64,000 nt of DNA from Streptomyces sp. JH14 (lineage in GTDB: Bacteria; Actinomycetota; Actinomycetes; Streptomycetales; Streptomycetaceae). Below are positions 9,321-18,050 of this stretch, one piece after another. The notes below the pieces were generated by a model. It saw only the letters and a program-made list of their open reading frames with translations. It did no database searches and was not told where the DNA came from. The stretch spans positions 5,332,001 through 5,396,000 of the forward strand of contig NZ_JAJNEL010000001.1 in assembly GCF_029428675.1 (NCBI RefSeq), written 5' to 3'. Within the stretch, counting starts at the first letter, position 1; every line of letters starts with the position of its first letter. The position numbers and the translations under genes are program-made.

Positions 9321-9347
9321 TTGACAACCTGATTGGTCTGGACCATG
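9321..9347 (+). promoter_or_regulatory. DasR-type operator (dre) overlapping a promoter
   Basis: ATTGGTCTGGACCATG at 9332-9347 contains TGGTCTGGACCA, matching the core of the 16-bp DasR-responsive element known from Streptomyces chitin/N-acetylglucosamine genes (ACTGGTCTAGACCACT) at 12 of 16 positions. A TTGACA -35 hexamer lies at 9321-9326 immediately upstream, so a bound repressor would cover the promoter spacer and -10 region. The chitinase GTG is 44 bases downstream. Confidence 0.75.
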
Positions 9348-9390
9348 TTGTGGCGCGCCCCACTCAATTCCCCCCTGCACGGAGGCCGTT

Positions 9391-11214
9391 GTGGAACGCA
9401 CGGGACCCCCCGCCCGAATGTCCGGACTTCTGGCCGCCTTCTCGGCGGCCCTCCTGGTCGCCGCCGGGCTCGCCGTCTCGGCGCCGGCCGCCGTCGCGGC
9501 CGACACCGATCTGGCGCGCAACGGCGGCTTCGAGGCCGGCCTGGACGGCTGGAGCTGTACGGGCGGCAGCGGAGCCGTCGTCAGCAGCCCCGCCCACGGC
9601 GGGACTTCGGCGCTGAAGGCGACTCCGGCCGGCAGTGACAACGCCGAGTGCTCCCAGGCCGTGACGGTCAAGCCGAGCTCCACATACACGCTGAGCGCCT
9701 GGGTGCAGGGCAGCTACGTCTACCTCGGCGCATCCGGGACCGGCACCACCGACGTGTCGACCTGGACGCCGTCCGCGACCGGCTGGACGAAGCTCACCAC
9801 CACCTTCACGACCGGCGCCACGACGACCTCGGTGAAGATCTACACCCACGGGTGGTACGGGACCCCCGCCTACTACGCCGACGACCTCACCCTCATCGGC
9901 CCCGGGGGCGACCCGGTCCAGCTCCCGGCCACCCCCGCCGGACTGCGCACCGGCACGACCACGTCCTCCTCCGTCGCCCTCTCCTGGACCGGTTCCACGG
10001 GGGCCACCGGCTACAACGTCTACCAGGGCGGTACGAAGGTCCTCTCCGTCACCGGAACCTCCGCCACCGTGACGGGCCTGGCCGCCTCGACCTCGTACAG
10101 CTTCCAGGTCAGCGCCACCAACTCCGCGGGTGAGTCCGCCAGGTCCGGTGCCGTCACCGCCACCACCGCGGCGGGCGGCGGAGACGGAGGCGGCGCCCTC
10201 CCGGCCCATGCACTCGTCGGCTATCTGCACTCCAGCTTCGCCAACGGCTCCGGCTATACGCGGATGGCGGACGTCCCCGACTCCTGGGACGTCATCGATC
10301 TGGCCTTCGGCGAGCCGACCTCCGTCACCTCGGGCGACATCCGGTTCTCGCTCTGCCCGGTCACCGAGTGCCCGAACGTCGAGTCCGCGGCCGAGTTCAA
10401 GGCGGCCATCAAGGCCAAGCAGGCCGCGGGCAAGAAGGTGCTGATCTCCATCGGCGGCCAGAACGGCCAGGTGCAGCTCGCCACCACCGCCGCCCGCGAC
10501 ACCTTCGTCTCCTCCGTCAGCAAGATCATCGATGAGTACGGCCTGGACGGTCTGGACATCGATTTCGAGGGTCACTCGCTCTCGCTGAACACCGGTGACA
10601 CCGACTTCCGCAACCCGACCACCCCGGTCATCGTCAACCTGATCTCCGCGGTGAAGACCCTCAAGGCCAAGTACGGCGACAGGTTCGTCCTGACCATGGC
10701 CCCCGAGACCTTCTTCGTGCAGCTCGGCTACCAGTACTACGGCTCGGGCCCGTGGGGCGGCCAGGACCCGCGCGCCGGCGCCTACCTGCCGGTCATCCAC
10801 GCCCTGCGTGACGACCTCACCCTGCTGCACGTCCAGGACTACAACTCGGGTTCCATCATGGGTCTGGACAACCAGTACCACTCGATGGGCGGCGCCGACT
10901 TCCACATCGCCATGACCGACATGCTGCTCACCGGCTTCCCGGTGGCCGGCGAGACCACCAAGGTCTTCCCGGGACTCCGCCCCGACCAGGTCTCCATCGG
11001 ACTGCCGGCCTCCACCCAGGCGGGCAACGGCTACACCTCACCCACCGAGGTCACCAAGACGCTGAACTGCCTGACGAAGAAGACCGACTGCGGGACATAC
11101 GCGACGCACGGGACCTGGTCCGGGCTGCGCGGGCTGATGACGTGGTCGATCAACTGGGACCGCTTCAACAACGGTGAGTTCTCGAAGAACTTCGACGCCT
11201 ACTTCGGCGGCTGA
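9391..11214 (+). CDS. secreted GH18 chitinase with CBM and FnIII domains
   Basis: Extracellular chitinase of 607 residues. A signal peptide (about 1-37) ends near ALA/AVAAD-type cleavage sequence. It is followed by a carbohydrate-binding module beginning DLARNGGFEAGLDGWSC (about 38-170), a fibronectin type III domain (about 178-265) and a glycoside hydrolase family 18 barrel (about 275-607). The GH18 catalytic motif is intact as DGLDIDFE (about 386-393), with the acid/base glutamate. GGAGG precedes the GTG start. A DasR-like operator upstream indicates induction by chitin breakdown products. Its 3' end overlaps the convergent PAP2 gene by 16 bases. Confidence 0.93.
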   Translation: MERTGPPARMSGLLAAFSAALLVAAGLAVSAPAAVAADTDLARNGGFEAGLDGWSCTGGSGAVVSSPAHGGTSALKATPAGSDNAECSQAVTVKPSSTYTLSAWVQGSYVYLGASGTGTTDVSTWTPSATGWTKLTTTFTTGATTTSVKIYTHGWYGTPAYYADDLTLIGPGGDPVQLPATPAGLRTGTTTSSSVALSWTGSTGATGYNVYQGGTKVLSVTGTSATVTGLAASTSYSFQVSATNSAGESARSGAVTATTAAGGGDGGGALPAHALVGYLHSSFANGSGYTRMADVPDSWDVIDLAFGEPTSVTSGDIRFSLCPVTECPNVESAAEFKAAIKAKQAAGKKVLISIGGQNGQVQLATTAARDTFVSSVSKIIDEYGLDGLDIDFEGHSLSLNTGDTDFRNPTTPVIVNLISAVKTLKAKYGDRFVLTMAPETFFVQLGYQYYGSGPWGGQDPRAGAYLPVIHALRDDLTLLHVQDYNSGSIMGLDNQYHSMGGADFHIAMTDMLLTGFPVAGETTKVFPGLRPDQVSIGLPASTQAGNGYTSPTEVTKTLNCLTKKTDCGTYATHGTWSGLRGLMTWSINWDRFNNGEFSKNFDAYFGG

Positions 11215-12014
11215 CGCCGCCGTGACCGACCGCTCGACCAGCTGAGCGCCACCAGCAACAGCCCGCTCAGGCACCAGCCGGCGAGCACATCCAGCGGCCA
11301 GTGATAACCGCGCAGCACCAGACCGATGCCCGTCGCCGCCGTCAGCAGGACAGCGGCGACGGGCATCATCCATGACCGCATCGACCGCTGCGCATATGGG
11401 GCGGTCACCAGCGCCGCCGCTCCGTACGCCACCGCGGCCGTCGCCGCATGGCCCGACGGGTAGTAGCCGGCCGCCTCGGTCAGCGGTCCCGGACGGGCGA
11501 TCCACGCCTTGAGGGGGACGATCAGCGCGGGCACCGCCGCCATGGCGAGCACCGCGAGGAGCGGGATGCGGCGCGCGCCGCGCACCAGCGCGTAGACGAG
11601 GGCGCAGCCCAGGACGGGGAGAGCGACCTGCATATTGCCGAGATCGGCGAGACATTCCGTGAGACGGACGGGGCCGTGCCCCACGACCGCCCGGCCGATC
11701 CGCTCGTCCAGCCTGCGCAGCGGCCCGTCCGCGGCGACCTGCCAGGTGAGGAGCGCGAAGACCGCGAGAAGCGACGGCGCCAGGAGAAGGAGAGGAGCCG
11801 GCCGCCCCGGAACAGGGGGGGTGGTTCCGGGGCGGCCGTCCGGATCGGTGTGCCGCGCGCCCCGGGGGGTTTGGGGCGAGCGGCCATCCGATCGGTGAGG
11901 AGTTCCGGAGCCGGAGGCTCCAGTGGTGTGCGCGGTGGCACGACCGGGACGGTGCCGGCGAAGCTCCGACCCGGTATCGCTCGCAGTCCCCTGCGAGCGG
12001 GGTGTTTCTCTCAT
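11199..12014 (-). CDS. PAP2-family membrane phosphatase
   Basis: Integral membrane phosphatase of the PAP2 superfamily, about 271 residues from the ATG at 12014. After a proline/arginine-rich cytoplasmic N-terminus it has about five or six hydrophobic segments. The three PAP2 motifs are visible: KAWIARPGP (motif 1), YYPSGHAA (motif 2, with the catalytic histidine) and GYHWPLDVLAG (motif 3 histidine and aspartate). It probably dephosphorylates a lipid phosphate such as phosphatidate or undecaprenyl pyrophosphate; the substrate is not determinable. The frame is open to 12104, so an upstream start is possible. Its TAG lies inside the chitinase reading frame. Confidence 0.85.
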   Translation of the reverse strand: MRETPRSQGTASDTGSELRRHRPGRATAHTTGASGSGTPHRSDGRSPQTPRGARHTDPDGRPGTTPPVPGRPAPLLLLAPSLLAVFALLTWQVAADGPLRRLDERIGRAVVGHGPVRLTECLADLGNMQVALPVLGCALVYALVRGARRIPLLAVLAMAAVPALIVPLKAWIARPGPLTEAAGYYPSGHAATAAVAYGAAALVTAPYAQRSMRSWMMPVAAVLLTAATGIGLVLRGYHWPLDVLAGWCLSGLLLVALSWSSGRSRRRQPPK

Positions 12015-12139
12015 CTGCAGGAACCGTACGTCAGCCGACGGGGGACCGACAGTCGGAAACGAATCCCGCCATCGGCCCCCCACACCTTCTTCACAGGCCC
12101 TCACGCTGGCCCGGCCGGAGCGGATCCTTCCGGCGGGGA

Positions 12140-13480
12140 TCAGATCTGGGCGAAGGCCTGCTCGATGACGTCGAGACCCTCGTTCAGCAGGTCCTCGCCG
12201 ATCACCAGCGGCGGCAGGAAGCGCAGCACATTGCCGTACGTGCCACAGGTGAGGACCAGCACGCCCTCCGCGTGGCAGGCCTTCGCGAGCTGCGCGGCCG
12301 CCTCCGGGTTGGGGTCCTTCGTGCCGGACTTCACCAGCTCGATCGCGATCATCGCGCCACGGCCGCGGATGTCACCGATGACATCGCCGTTCGGCAGCTT
12401 CGCCTGCATCTCGGCGAGGCGGCCCTTCATGACCTCCTCGATGCGCTTCGCCTTGCCGTTCAGGTCCAGCTCGCGCATGGTCTCGATGGCGCCGAGCGCA
12501 CCCGCGCAGGCCACCGGGTTCCCGCCGTACGTACCGCCGAGGCCGCCCGCGTGCGCGGCGTCCATGATCTCGGCGCGGCCCGTCACGGCGGAGAGCGGCA
12601 GGCCGCCCGCGATGCCCTTGGCGGTCGTGATCAGGTCGGGGACGATGCCCTCGTCCTCACAGGCGAACCACTGGCCGGTACGGCAGAAGCCGGACTGGAT
12701 CTCGTCCGCGACGAAGACGATGCCGTTGTCCTTGGCGAACTGCGCGATCGCCGGGAGGAAGCCCTTCGCCGGCTCGATGAAGCCACCCTCGCCGAGCACC
12801 GGCTCGATGATGATCGCGGCGACGTTGTCGGCGCCGATCTGCTTCGTGATCTGGTCGATGGCCTGGGCGGACGCCTCGGCACCGGCGTTCTCCGCACCGG
12901 TCGGCCAGCGGTAGCCGTACGCCACCGGGACGCGGTAGACCTCGGGCGCGAACGGACCGAAGCCCTGCTTGTACGGCATGTTCTTGGCGGTCAGCGCCAT
13001 CGTCAGGTTCGTCCGGCCGTGGTAACCGTGGTCGAAGACGACGACCGCGGTGCGCTTCGTGTAGGCGCGGGCGATCTTCACGGCGTTCTCGACGGCCTCG
13101 GCGCCCGAGTTGAACAGCGCGGACTTCTTGGCGTGGTCGCCCGGCGTCAGCTCGGCGAGCTGCTCACAGACCTCGACGTACCCCTCGTACGGCGTGACCA
13201 TGAAGCAGGTGTGGGTGAAGTCGGCGAGCTGCGCGGACGCGCGGCGTACGACGGCCTCGGCGGAGGCGCCGACCGTCGTCACGGCGATACCGGAACCGAA
13301 GTCGATCAGACGGTTGCCGTCCACGTCCTCGATGATTCCGCCACCGGCGCGGGCGGTGAACACCGGCAGGGTGGAGCCCACACCTGCGGCGACCGACGCG
13401 AGACGGCGGGCCTGCAGCTCCACCGACTTCGGGCCGGGAATGGCAGTGACGACGCGGCGCTCCTGCGGAATTGCGGTCAT
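12140..13480 (-). CDS. gabT: 4-aminobutyrate aminotransferase
   Basis: Class III PLP aminotransferase, 446 residues, converting GABA plus 2-oxoglutarate to succinate semialdehyde plus glutamate. Family features are the phosphate-contact NSGAEAVENAVKIAR, FDHGYHGRT, IIIEPVLGEGG, VADEIQSGFCRTG, and the Schiff-base lysine in TTAKGIAGGLPL (about K288). The ATG at 13480 is preceded by GGAGCCCCTC and begins MTAIPQERRVVTAIPGPKS, the usual GabT start, although the frame is open to 13654. Together with the upstream polyamine operon and the second aldehyde dehydrogenase it closes a polyamine-to-succinate route. Confidence 0.92.
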   Translation of the reverse strand: MTAIPQERRVVTAIPGPKSVELQARRLASVAAGVGSTLPVFTARAGGGIIEDVDGNRLIDFGSGIAVTTVGASAEAVVRRASAQLADFTHTCFMVTPYEGYVEVCEQLAELTPGDHAKKSALFNSGAEAVENAVKIARAYTKRTAVVVFDHGYHGRTNLTMALTAKNMPYKQGFGPFAPEVYRVPVAYGYRWPTGAENAGAEASAQAIDQITKQIGADNVAAIIIEPVLGEGGFIEPAKGFLPAIAQFAKDNGIVFVADEIQSGFCRTGQWFACEDEGIVPDLITTAKGIAGGLPLSAVTGRAEIMDAAHAGGLGGTYGGNPVACAGALGAIETMRELDLNGKAKRIEEVMKGRLAEMQAKLPNGDVIGDIRGRGAMIAIELVKSGTKDPNPEAAAQLAKACHAEGVLVLTCGTYGNVLRFLPPLVIGEDLLNEGLDVIEQAFAQI

Positions 13481-13726
13481 GAGGGGCTCCTGGGGGTGTT
13501 TCGGACGCTTCTCTGTCTGCAGGCTAGGTGCGAGCAGGGGGGTCCGGCATGTTCCGATCGGGAGAAGTGGCCCGACGCGGTTGTCCGTCACGGACATAGC
13601 GACCGGGGGCGGGACATCCCGTGCGACCGCGTCTGACGGGGTGCCACGGGGCACTAGATTGAGGGGGCCGGGGCGCCTGCGCCCGGAGTCAGTGGTCGGC
13701 GCTGGTCAGGGGACGAGGGACAGCAC

Positions 13727-16126
13727 ATGGACACCGAGGGCACGTACGACCCGCGCGGCACCCGTTCCGGTGCTCCGGTGCCGCGCCCGGCCGGCCCGCC
13801 ACCGCCCGCGCTGCCGCCCATGCCGGGACACGCACCGGCCCCGGGCCCCTCCCTCGGGGACTGGCTGCGCATCCCCAGGCCCCTGGCGGAACCGGGCGTC
13901 TGGCGGTCCGGGCACACCGCCCGGCCCGCCGAGGCCGAGGAGCGCACGCCCGACCGCGCACTGCTGAGCGGAGCGGTGATCTCGCTGCTGGCCTGCATCC
14001 TCGTCTGGTCGCTCTGGCGCAACGGATACATCCCGTACTGGCGCGTCCCGCTGAAGCTGTTCACCCCCCACGCATGGTGGGGACCGTTCGGCGACCAGCC
14101 GTTGACCCATGGCGCCGTGCGCGCGCTCGACATCTACCGTCTGCTGATCATCGGAGCCCTCGTCTACGGGTTCGGCCGGTTGGGTAACTGGCCCGCCGCC
14201 TTCGAACGCGGTGTCGCCCGCCGGGGGCCCCTCGCCCGTGCGGGTGGTGCGGCGGCCGGCGCACTGCTGGTCTGGATCCTCGTGTGGACGGGGACCGTGC
14301 CGGGCATGGAGCTCACCTTCAGCTTCGTGGCCGGTCCGTGGATGGGCACCGACCGCACCCTGACCACCGCGGTCACGTACGGGCTGTACGCCCTGATCAC
14401 CCTGGTGATCGTATGGCCGTTCGCGAGGCTGGGTCGATGGACGCGGCTGCGCCGCCGGAACGCCGCCACCCCCGAAGGCGCGCGCGGTCCCGCGGACCGT
14501 GGTGCCGTGCCCGCAGCCGGCCGCGACACACAGGCCCCGGGGGAGGGCGGCGCGGACGATCCGGCCGAATGGCCCGAACTGCGCGCCGCCGGACAGGAGC
14601 AGGCCGCCGCCAAGCTCGCCCAGGAAGGCCGGTCGGGCCGGATGAACGACGTCGACTACGCCCGTATCCGACGGGCCTGGACCTCCGTACGGGCCGACGG
14701 CACCCGGCTGCCCGCCTTCATCGACACCGTGCTCCGCAACGGCGCCGCCGCCTGCACGCACCCCTCCGGCGCCCGCGATCTCCCGGTCCGCGCCGGCCGC
14801 CACGATCTGCTGGTCGACCAGGTCAGACTCGGCACGGTCGACGACAACGAGCGCAACCCCTATGCGCGCCGCGGCACTGGCATCGCCCTCGACCCCGGCC
14901 TGCTCGGCACGTCCCTGCTGGCCGTCGGACCGCCAGGGGCGGGCAAGAGCCGCGCAGTGATCCGGCCCGTCGTCGAATCCCTCGCCCTCCAGGCGCTCGC
15001 CGGGCGGGCCGCAGTCGTCGCGGTATGCGCCACCGGAACCCAGCTCGGTGCCGACCAGGGGTTCGACGTCGTGATCAAGCTCGGCGACCCGGCCTCCGTC
15101 CATGATCTCGACCTGTACGGGGGCACCACCGACCCCGACGAGGCCGCGGCCGTCCTGGCCGAAGGGCTGGTCGGTGATCTGCCCGAGGTGGACAGCAGGC
15201 GCGCTGCCACCGCCCTCGCACAGCTGCTCGGCCCCTACCGCGCCGCGCACGGCCGCTTCCCCTCCGTCCCCGAGCTGCGGGAGCTGCTGGACGGCGTCCC
15301 GGGTGCGCTGGCGGACCTGCGCGAGGCTCTCGACGCGGAGGGCGGGGGCGGGCACGGCATGCACCGCGAGCTCGACGCCCGCGCCCGCCAGTCCGGCGCG
15401 CCCGGAGACCCGGGACCCGCGCTCGCCGACCGGGTCGCGCTGCTCGACCGGCCGGCGTTCGCCGATTTCTTCGACACCACCGGAAAGGCCCGCCCGTTCT
15501 CCCTGCGGGCCCTGGAACACCCGCTCCGGGTCCGTATCGATCTGCCCGAACGCGGCCACGCCGAGGCCTCGCGGATGCTGGCCCGCCTCGTCCTCGCCCA
15601 GTTCACCGCGAGCGCCGCCGCCCGGGCCGACCGCTCCCTCTTCGCCTGCCTGGTGCTCGACGACGCGACCCGCACACTGACCCCCGACACCGTCCGCGGC
15701 GTCCAGCGGCTGCGCTCCGCCCATGCGGGGGCCGTGCTCACGCTGCGCACCCTCGACGACGTCCCGGAGAACCTGCAGACGGCGCTGCTGGGCGCGGTCG
15801 GCTGCCGGATGGCCTTCTCCGGGATCACCACCTGGGACGGCAAGCGGTTCGCCGAGGCATGGGGGACGGAATGGGTCGAGACCCGGGATGTCACCCAGCG
15901 GACCGTCTTCGCCGACCAGCCGATGACCCGAGCCGTTCACGCCTTCCGCAAGCTGGTCACCGGCAAGGCCGTGACCACGGACGCGGTGACCGTCCGCCAG
16001 GTCGAGCGCGAACGCTGGTCGGCCTCCGAGCTGGCCCATCGCGTCCCGGCCGGACACGCGGTGCTGTCCCTGACGACCGTACGCGGGGACCATGCGCCGC
16101 CCCTGCTGGTGAACCTGAACGGCTGA
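13727..16126 (+). CDS. membrane-anchored TraG/VirD4-like ATP-binding protein
   Basis: 799-residue protein with a proline-rich cytoplasmic N-terminus and about four transmembrane segments between residues 80 and 240 (for example ALLSGAVISLLACILVWSLW). A large ATPase domain follows. Walker A is GPPGAGKSR at about residues 401-409, and a Walker B-like FACLVLDDATR lies near 645. The layout, and the GTSLLAVGPPGAGKS start of the P-loop domain, resemble type IV coupling/TraG ATPases. It lies in a core setting with no relaxase or other conjugation gene nearby. It is divergent from gabT. The role is unknown; a membrane DNA- or protein-handling pump is one possibility. Confidence 0.8.
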   Translation: MDTEGTYDPRGTRSGAPVPRPAGPPPPALPPMPGHAPAPGPSLGDWLRIPRPLAEPGVWRSGHTARPAEAEERTPDRALLSGAVISLLACILVWSLWRNGYIPYWRVPLKLFTPHAWWGPFGDQPLTHGAVRALDIYRLLIIGALVYGFGRLGNWPAAFERGVARRGPLARAGGAAAGALLVWILVWTGTVPGMELTFSFVAGPWMGTDRTLTTAVTYGLYALITLVIVWPFARLGRWTRLRRRNAATPEGARGPADRGAVPAAGRDTQAPGEGGADDPAEWPELRAAGQEQAAAKLAQEGRSGRMNDVDYARIRRAWTSVRADGTRLPAFIDTVLRNGAAACTHPSGARDLPVRAGRHDLLVDQVRLGTVDDNERNPYARRGTGIALDPGLLGTSLLAVGPPGAGKSRAVIRPVVESLALQALAGRAAVVAVCATGTQLGADQGFDVVIKLGDPASVHDLDLYGGTTDPDEAAAVLAEGLVGDLPEVDSRRAATALAQLLGPYRAAHGRFPSVPELRELLDGVPGALADLREALDAEGGGGHGMHRELDARARQSGAPGDPGPALADRVALLDRPAFADFFDTTGKARPFSLRALEHPLRVRIDLPERGHAEASRMLARLVLAQFTASAAARADRSLFACLVLDDATRTLTPDTVRGVQRLRSAHAGAVLTLRTLDDVPENLQTALLGAVGCRMAFSGITTWDGKRFAEAWGTEWVETRDVTQRTVFADQPMTRAVHAFRKLVTGKAVTTDAVTVRQVERERWSASELAHRVPAGHAVLSLTTVRGDHAPPLLVNLNG

Positions 16127-16288
16127 ACCGGGGCCGGGGCCGTCGCAGCGGATGCTGCGGCGGATCCGCCGGGCCGGGACGGCGCCGGGTCACGGAGAGT
16201 GGTTACGGTGGACCCTGCCGCCCTGGCAGAATCGTGAGGAGCCGTTCATACGGGACGGCGAAATCGATTCCGAAGGTCCCGCGGTCCC

Positions 16289-17857
16289 ATGCCCCCCACT
16301 CTCGCCTCGCTCGTCCAGCACTCGGCGCTCAAACTCACGGTGCGTGCGGGGGCGGACCGGCTCGACGCGCCCGTGCGCTGGGCGCATGTCAGCGAGCTGG
16401 CCGACCCCGTTCCGTACATGGAGGGCGGAGAGCTCCTCCTTGTCACCGCCAGCAACCTCGACGCCGAGAACCCCGAAGCGATGCGCCGGTACGTGCGCCG
16501 GCTGGCGGACGCCGGAGTCGTCGGGCTCGGCTTCGCCGTGGGCGTCAACTACGACGACGTACCGCAGCCGCTGATCGACGCCGCACAGGAGGCGGGGCTG
16601 CCGCTCCTCGAAGTGCCGCGCCGCACCGCCTTCCTCGCCATCGCCAAGGCCGTCTCCTCGGAGATCGCCGCCGACCAGTACCGGGCGGTGACCGCGGGCT
16701 TCGAGGCCCAGCGCGATCTCACCAGGGCCGCGCTCGCCGGGGACGGTCCCGGCGAGCTCCTCTCCCGGCTCGCCGCCCAGGTCGACGGCTGGGCCGCGCT
16801 GTACGACGCCTCCGGCGCCGTGGTGGCCGCAGCCCCCGGCTGGGCCGCCCGCAGAGCCGCCCGGCTCACCCCGGATGTCGAGCGTCTGCGGGAACGCCCC
16901 GCCCCGGCGAGCGTCGTCGTCGGCGACACCGAGGACCGGGTCGAGCTGCAGACCCTGGGCACCGGCCGCCGGGCCCGGGGCGCCCTGGCCGTGGGCACCG
17001 GGGCCGCACTCGGCACCGCCGAGCGGTACGCGGTGCACTCGGCCGTCGCCCTGCTGACGCTCACCACCGCCCGCTCCCGCGCCCTCCAGGGCGCCGAGCA
17101 GCGCCTCGGCGCGGCGGTCCTTCGGATGCTCCTGGCCGGCCAGCCGGACCACGCCCGGGCCGTTGCCGGGGACCTTTACGGCGGGCTGCTCGACGCCCCG
17201 TTCCGGCTGCTGATCGCGGAGTCGCCCGATCCGGCGACCCGGACACTGCTCGGCGAGGCGATGGAGGCGGCCGCCGCCCGGTCAGGCGAAGCGCTGCTGT
17301 CGGTGCCCGAAGGGGAACGGCTCGTCGTCCTCGCCAAGGACGGCGGCGAGGCAGTCGCAGCCGGCGCGGCCTACGCGGAGGCCCAGGACGAACGGACCCC
17401 GGACGAGGCGGCGCCGGAGGACGCGGGCGTGGTGGTGGGTCTGTCCGCACCGGCGGGCCCGATCGCTGTCTCCGCCGCGTACAAACAGGCCGAACAGGCG
17501 CTCTCGGTCGCCCGCCGCAGAGGCAGGGCCATGGTCGAGCACGAAGAACTGGCGGCCGGCTCGGTCCTGCCCCTGCTCGCGGACGACGCGGTCCGGGCCT
17601 TCGCCGACGGCATGCTCCGGGCCCTGCGCGAACACGACGCCAAGGGACGGGGCGACCTGGTCGCCTCGCTCCGCGCCTGGCTCAGCCACCACGGCCAGTG
17701 GGACGCGGCCGCGGCCGACCTGGGCGTGCACCGGCACACCCTGAGGTACCGGATGCGACGGGTGGAGGAGATCCTCGGCCGGTCCCTGGACGACCCGGAC
17801 GTGCGGATGGAGCTGTGGCTGGCGCTGAAGGTCACCGGCTCCCCGCCGACGCCGTGA
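16289..17857 (+). CDS. PucR-family transcriptional regulator
   Basis: 522-residue regulator with an N-terminal PucR ligand-sensing domain (about 7-125, starting PPTLASLVQHSALKLTV), a GGDEF-like middle region, and a C-terminal helix-turn-helix of the PucR type. The last includes WDAAAADLGVHRHTLRYRMRRVEEILGRSLDDPD (positions within about 470-510; quoted here only as WDAAAADLGVHRHTLRYRM). PucR proteins commonly control purine, amine or GABA catabolism. It lies between gabT and a second aldehyde dehydrogenase, 190 bases before the latter, so it is a good candidate regulator of this pathway. The ATG at 16289 gives the normal domain start. Confidence 0.88.
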   Translation: MPPTLASLVQHSALKLTVRAGADRLDAPVRWAHVSELADPVPYMEGGELLLVTASNLDAENPEAMRRYVRRLADAGVVGLGFAVGVNYDDVPQPLIDAAQEAGLPLLEVPRRTAFLAIAKAVSSEIAADQYRAVTAGFEAQRDLTRAALAGDGPGELLSRLAAQVDGWAALYDASGAVVAAAPGWAARRAARLTPDVERLRERPAPASVVVGDTEDRVELQTLGTGRRARGALAVGTGAALGTAERYAVHSAVALLTLTTARSRALQGAEQRLGAAVLRMLLAGQPDHARAVAGDLYGGLLDAPFRLLIAESPDPATRTLLGEAMEAAAARSGEALLSVPEGERLVVLAKDGGEAVAAGAAYAEAQDERTPDEAAPEDAGVVVGLSAPAGPIAVSAAYKQAEQALSVARRRGRAMVEHEELAAGSVLPLLADDAVRAFADGMLRALREHDAKGRGDLVASLRAWLSHHGQWDAAAADLGVHRHTLRYRMRRVEEILGRSLDDPDVRMELWLALKVTGSPPTP

Positions 17858-18050
17858 ACCGAGGCCCGTACCGCCCGGGGGATCGTTTCGCCGCTGGACG
17901 GTCGTGGGCCTTCCCGCAGGCCGCGTCGTCATCAGACAAACCGGCGCATGCCCGCCCTCGTCCGCTCCACGCCGGACAAACGCCAGGCCTGCCGCACGGC
18001 CCTACGGTGGGGGGCAGGACACCCCACGACTCCGAAGGGCCGGAACCTCC

